From Rhizomys pruinosus (lineage: Eukaryota > Chordata > Mammalia > Rodentia > Spalacidae), in assembly GCA_009823505.1 (NCBI GenBank), contig VZQC01000348.1, forward strand, positions 273,907 through 337,906: 64,000 bases of DNA. Reading direction: 5' to 3'. The notes under the pieces were generated by a model that ran no database searches, was not told the origin of the DNA, and saw only the letters and a list, made by a program, of their open reading frames with translations. Positions 62,220-64,000 of this stretch are shown piece after piece; the first letter of the stretch is position 1; each line of letters starts with the position of its first letter. The position numbers and the translations under genes were made by a program.

Positions 62220-63062
62220 GGTAACATGCGGCAGGGAGCAGGGTTGTGACATGGCTTTTTTGTTTGTTTTGTACTTAGGGCTACAGCCTGTTTTCTAGGT
62301 CTTCTGATTGACAGTCTTACACCTATAGTGGCTTGGTCGGGAAGCTTAGAACAAGTTTCCTCTGGCACTGTGGACTAACCCTTGGTCTCAAGTCCCGAGG
62401 AAACAATTGGAGAGCCCCGGTCAGGTAGTCAGCAGGGCTCTGATAAGTCCCAAAGGGAAGCAGAATAGGAAGAGGAGTTGGAGGTCCCTGGGAAGAAATG
62501 GCAGGGCTATAGAGTGACTCAGATGGAGGGAACTAGAAGGGGGTGTGAAGGCAGCCTACCTGGTTCGCCACTCCATGTGTGGTGACTGGCGAGTCTGTCT
62601 TGGGGAGTAGGCTGGGATCTGGCAAATCCTAGAGAGAGAAGAGGGATGCCATGAAGAGGTGGTGATCACGAAGAGGTGGTGACCACAAAGAGGTGGTGAC
62701 CACGAAGAGGTGGTGACCATGAAGAGGTGGTGACCACGAAGAGGTGGTGACCATGAAGAGGTGGTGACCACGAAGAGGTGGTGACCATGAAGAGGTGGTG
62801 ACCATGAAGAGGTGGTGACCTTTTGCAGGCAGCAATGCAGGAGGCACAGCAATGGGCACAAGCAGCTGACCTGAGTCTCTGAATTGCACGGAGTGACTGG
62901 AAAGTTCCTGGTGGGGAGCAGGCCGGGAACTTGGTGAATCTGGGGGGCAGTCCTTCACAAATGGTGGTAGTCCTTTGGGTGACCCAAATGGAGAATGGAA
63001 ACAGTAGGGAGGTACAGGGAGCCTACCTGGGACTCTAGGTCACTTGAGGTGACTCAAACAAT
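62220..63062. repeat. Imperfect tandem units of about 460 bp
   Basis: 'gcagcctacctgg' (62,551-62,563 area) and 'gagcctacctggg' (63,019 area) recur with matching upstream context ('gagtgactcagatggaggga' vs 'gggtgacccaaatggagaat') and downstream context ('ggggagtaggctggga' vs 'ggggagcaggccggga'). GC-richer than its surroundings. It could be monomeric L1 promoter (5' UTR) units of the antisense element, but no ORF1 lies between, so this is only a suggestion. Confidence 0.55.
62653..62820 (+). repeat. 17-bp minisatellite, about 10 copies
   Basis: Unit GAAGAGGTGGTGACCAY starts at 62,653 and every 17 bases to 62,806 (nine full units and a partial). Variation is mostly at the last base (C/T). Each unit has an internal gtggt-g-accac inverted repeat. 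A 17-bp unit without stops opens all minus-strand frames, giving spurious Trp/His/Ser/Pro-rich ORFs of 101-109 codons. Confidence 0.97.
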
Positions 63063-63082
63063 GGTTTTTGAAATGAAGATTT

Positions 63083-63238
63083 TAGCTGGGTGTGGTGGCG
63101 CATTCCTTAATATCAGCACTCTGGAGGCAGAGGCAGGTGGATCTCTGTGAGTTCAAGACCATCCTGGTCTACATAGTGTGTTCCAGGCCATCTGGCGGTA
63201 CAGGGAGACCCTCTCTCAAAAAAAGTAAAAGAAAACAA
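63083..63238 (+). mobile_element. B1 SINE
   Basis: Sense B1 ('tagctgggtgtggtggcgca' to 'gagaccctctctcaaaaaaa') with several diagnostic substitutions, so older than the B1 at 58,918. Confidence 0.93.
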
Positions 63239-63249
63239 AAACACAAAAC

Positions 63250-63960
63250 CCCCAGAAGACTTTAGTGTTAGATTTGGGATTTCTCTTTGTGAGTTGTTGG
63301 TCATGTAGATCCCCAAACATTCCAAGTGACACAGGGTACTGCCATTGCTCCTGGCTTCCCATCAGGAGTAGATAGGAAGACCCTATTGCTGAAGGGAAAA
63401 AAAAAAAAACTTCTTGGTTACAAGACAGAGAAATCCAACTGGAACTGGCCTGGAAGTATCCTCCCTGGTGGCTAGCTTTCATAGTGTCAGAAGGTGCTGT
63501 GTAGGGTGTTAGGGGAGAAAAGACATCAACAGCTTTACCCGTCTGTGAAGTCTGAATACTAAAATACTGATCTGCAAGGCCAGAAGTGTCAATTGAGGAA
63601 TAATTCATGGCTGTTATGGGAGCAACCAACTGCTTTATTATTAGATTTAAGGTTCACTCCATAGGAGGGAATTTATGCCTGGTATGATAAATCTGGTGAT
63701 AAGCCCAGGGCTTGGGAAATTATAGGCCCTAGGGGGTACCAGTAGGTTTGTCAAATGGATGTTACTGTCAATCTTCTTTAAATTTTTATGTTTATACTCA
63801 TAGATTTGTGCTTATCTCAGCCCTGGACATAGAAGCTTCTTTTGTGAAATTGGTAGTTATTAGTGCAGAGACTCATAACCAGCCAAAGTGTTGATAGTGA
63901 CTGTTGAACGCTTAGCACTAAATGACATGTCTACTTCATCCCATCTAAAGTTCAGGGATC
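63250..63960 (+). mobile_element. L1 3' UTR, sense
   Basis: 'ggctagctttcatagtgtca', 'gttatgggagcaaccaactg' and 'tccataggagggaatttatg' are sense counterparts of the antisense L1 3' UTR at 59.4-60.3 kb and resemble 54.8-55.2 kb. It continues toward the window end. Confidence 0.65.
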
Positions 63961-64000
63961 ATCGCTGAAGCGGTGGAGGAGGGGCTATACGGGTTGGAGG

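Noticed and set aside
62556..62958. 101- and 109-codon minus-strand ORFs with repeated Trp/Ser/Pro/His blocks
   Set aside because: Produced by the 17-bp minisatellite. The reading frame follows the repeat and not a gene.

Overview
This window looks like intergenic, repeat-dense DNA from a muroid rodent. The evidence is many B1 and B2 SINEs, several with clean target-site duplications (TSDs), and long runs of rodent-type LINE-1 (L1): ORF1, ORF2 endonuclease and reverse transcriptase, and 3' UTR pieces on both strands. The B2 consensus (a 'gaggacctgggttcgattcccagc' type head and a '...ccagttccaggggaatc...' body) looks more like cricetids (hamster, vole, deer mouse) than house mouse, but I cannot fix the species. 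I find no intact host gene, no RNA gene other than SINE heads, and no operon or CRISPR-type system. Every long ORF is an L1 fragment or a read-through of a simple repeat.

Layout. 1-7.2 kb: a GA/GGA microsatellite, an antisense B1, an antisense L1 3' UTR holding a perfect 33-bp inverted repeat, and old sense L1 pieces with a B2-B1 composite SINE. 7.2-10.1 kb: L1 ORF1 and the ORF2 endonuclease region in sense, then an inverted L1 segment carrying an antisense B2. 10.1-45.4 kb: mostly very noisy sequence (see below). 45.4-64 kb: a second pass over the same locus starting from the 8.2 kb point. It runs through the L1 inversion, ORF2 reverse transcriptase, a GGGAAAT-like array, L1 3' UTR, another ORF2, an unassigned 1.1-kb stretch, a large antisense L1 and a 17-bp minisatellite.

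The strongest signal is an assembly problem, not a new system. Bases 8,225-10,129 recur at 45,425-47,329 at a constant offset of 37,200 with only two substitutions seen, starting right after the single 'n' at 45,424. The sequence from about 15.0 to 33.3 kb is an insertion-riddled forward copy of 53-64 kb, and about 34.7-45.4 kb is an equally noisy reverse complement running from 64 kb back to 58.5 kb. This is what a low-quality, fold-back (palindromic) long read inserted into a contig would give. The true locus is probably 1-10.1 kb joined to the cleaner parts of the two copies (47.3-49.85, 12.65-15.0 and 53.2-64 kb), about 27 kb in all.

Biological points worth keeping: a 75-copy perfect GGGAAAT array with G-quadruplex potential (real length uncertain); a B2 present in one copy of the duplicated locus and apparently absent at the matching site in the other; a 48-bp retroposed mRNA-3'-end-like insert with a 12-bp TSD inside L1; 5'-inverted L1s; and a 17-bp minisatellite inside a larger tandem unit.
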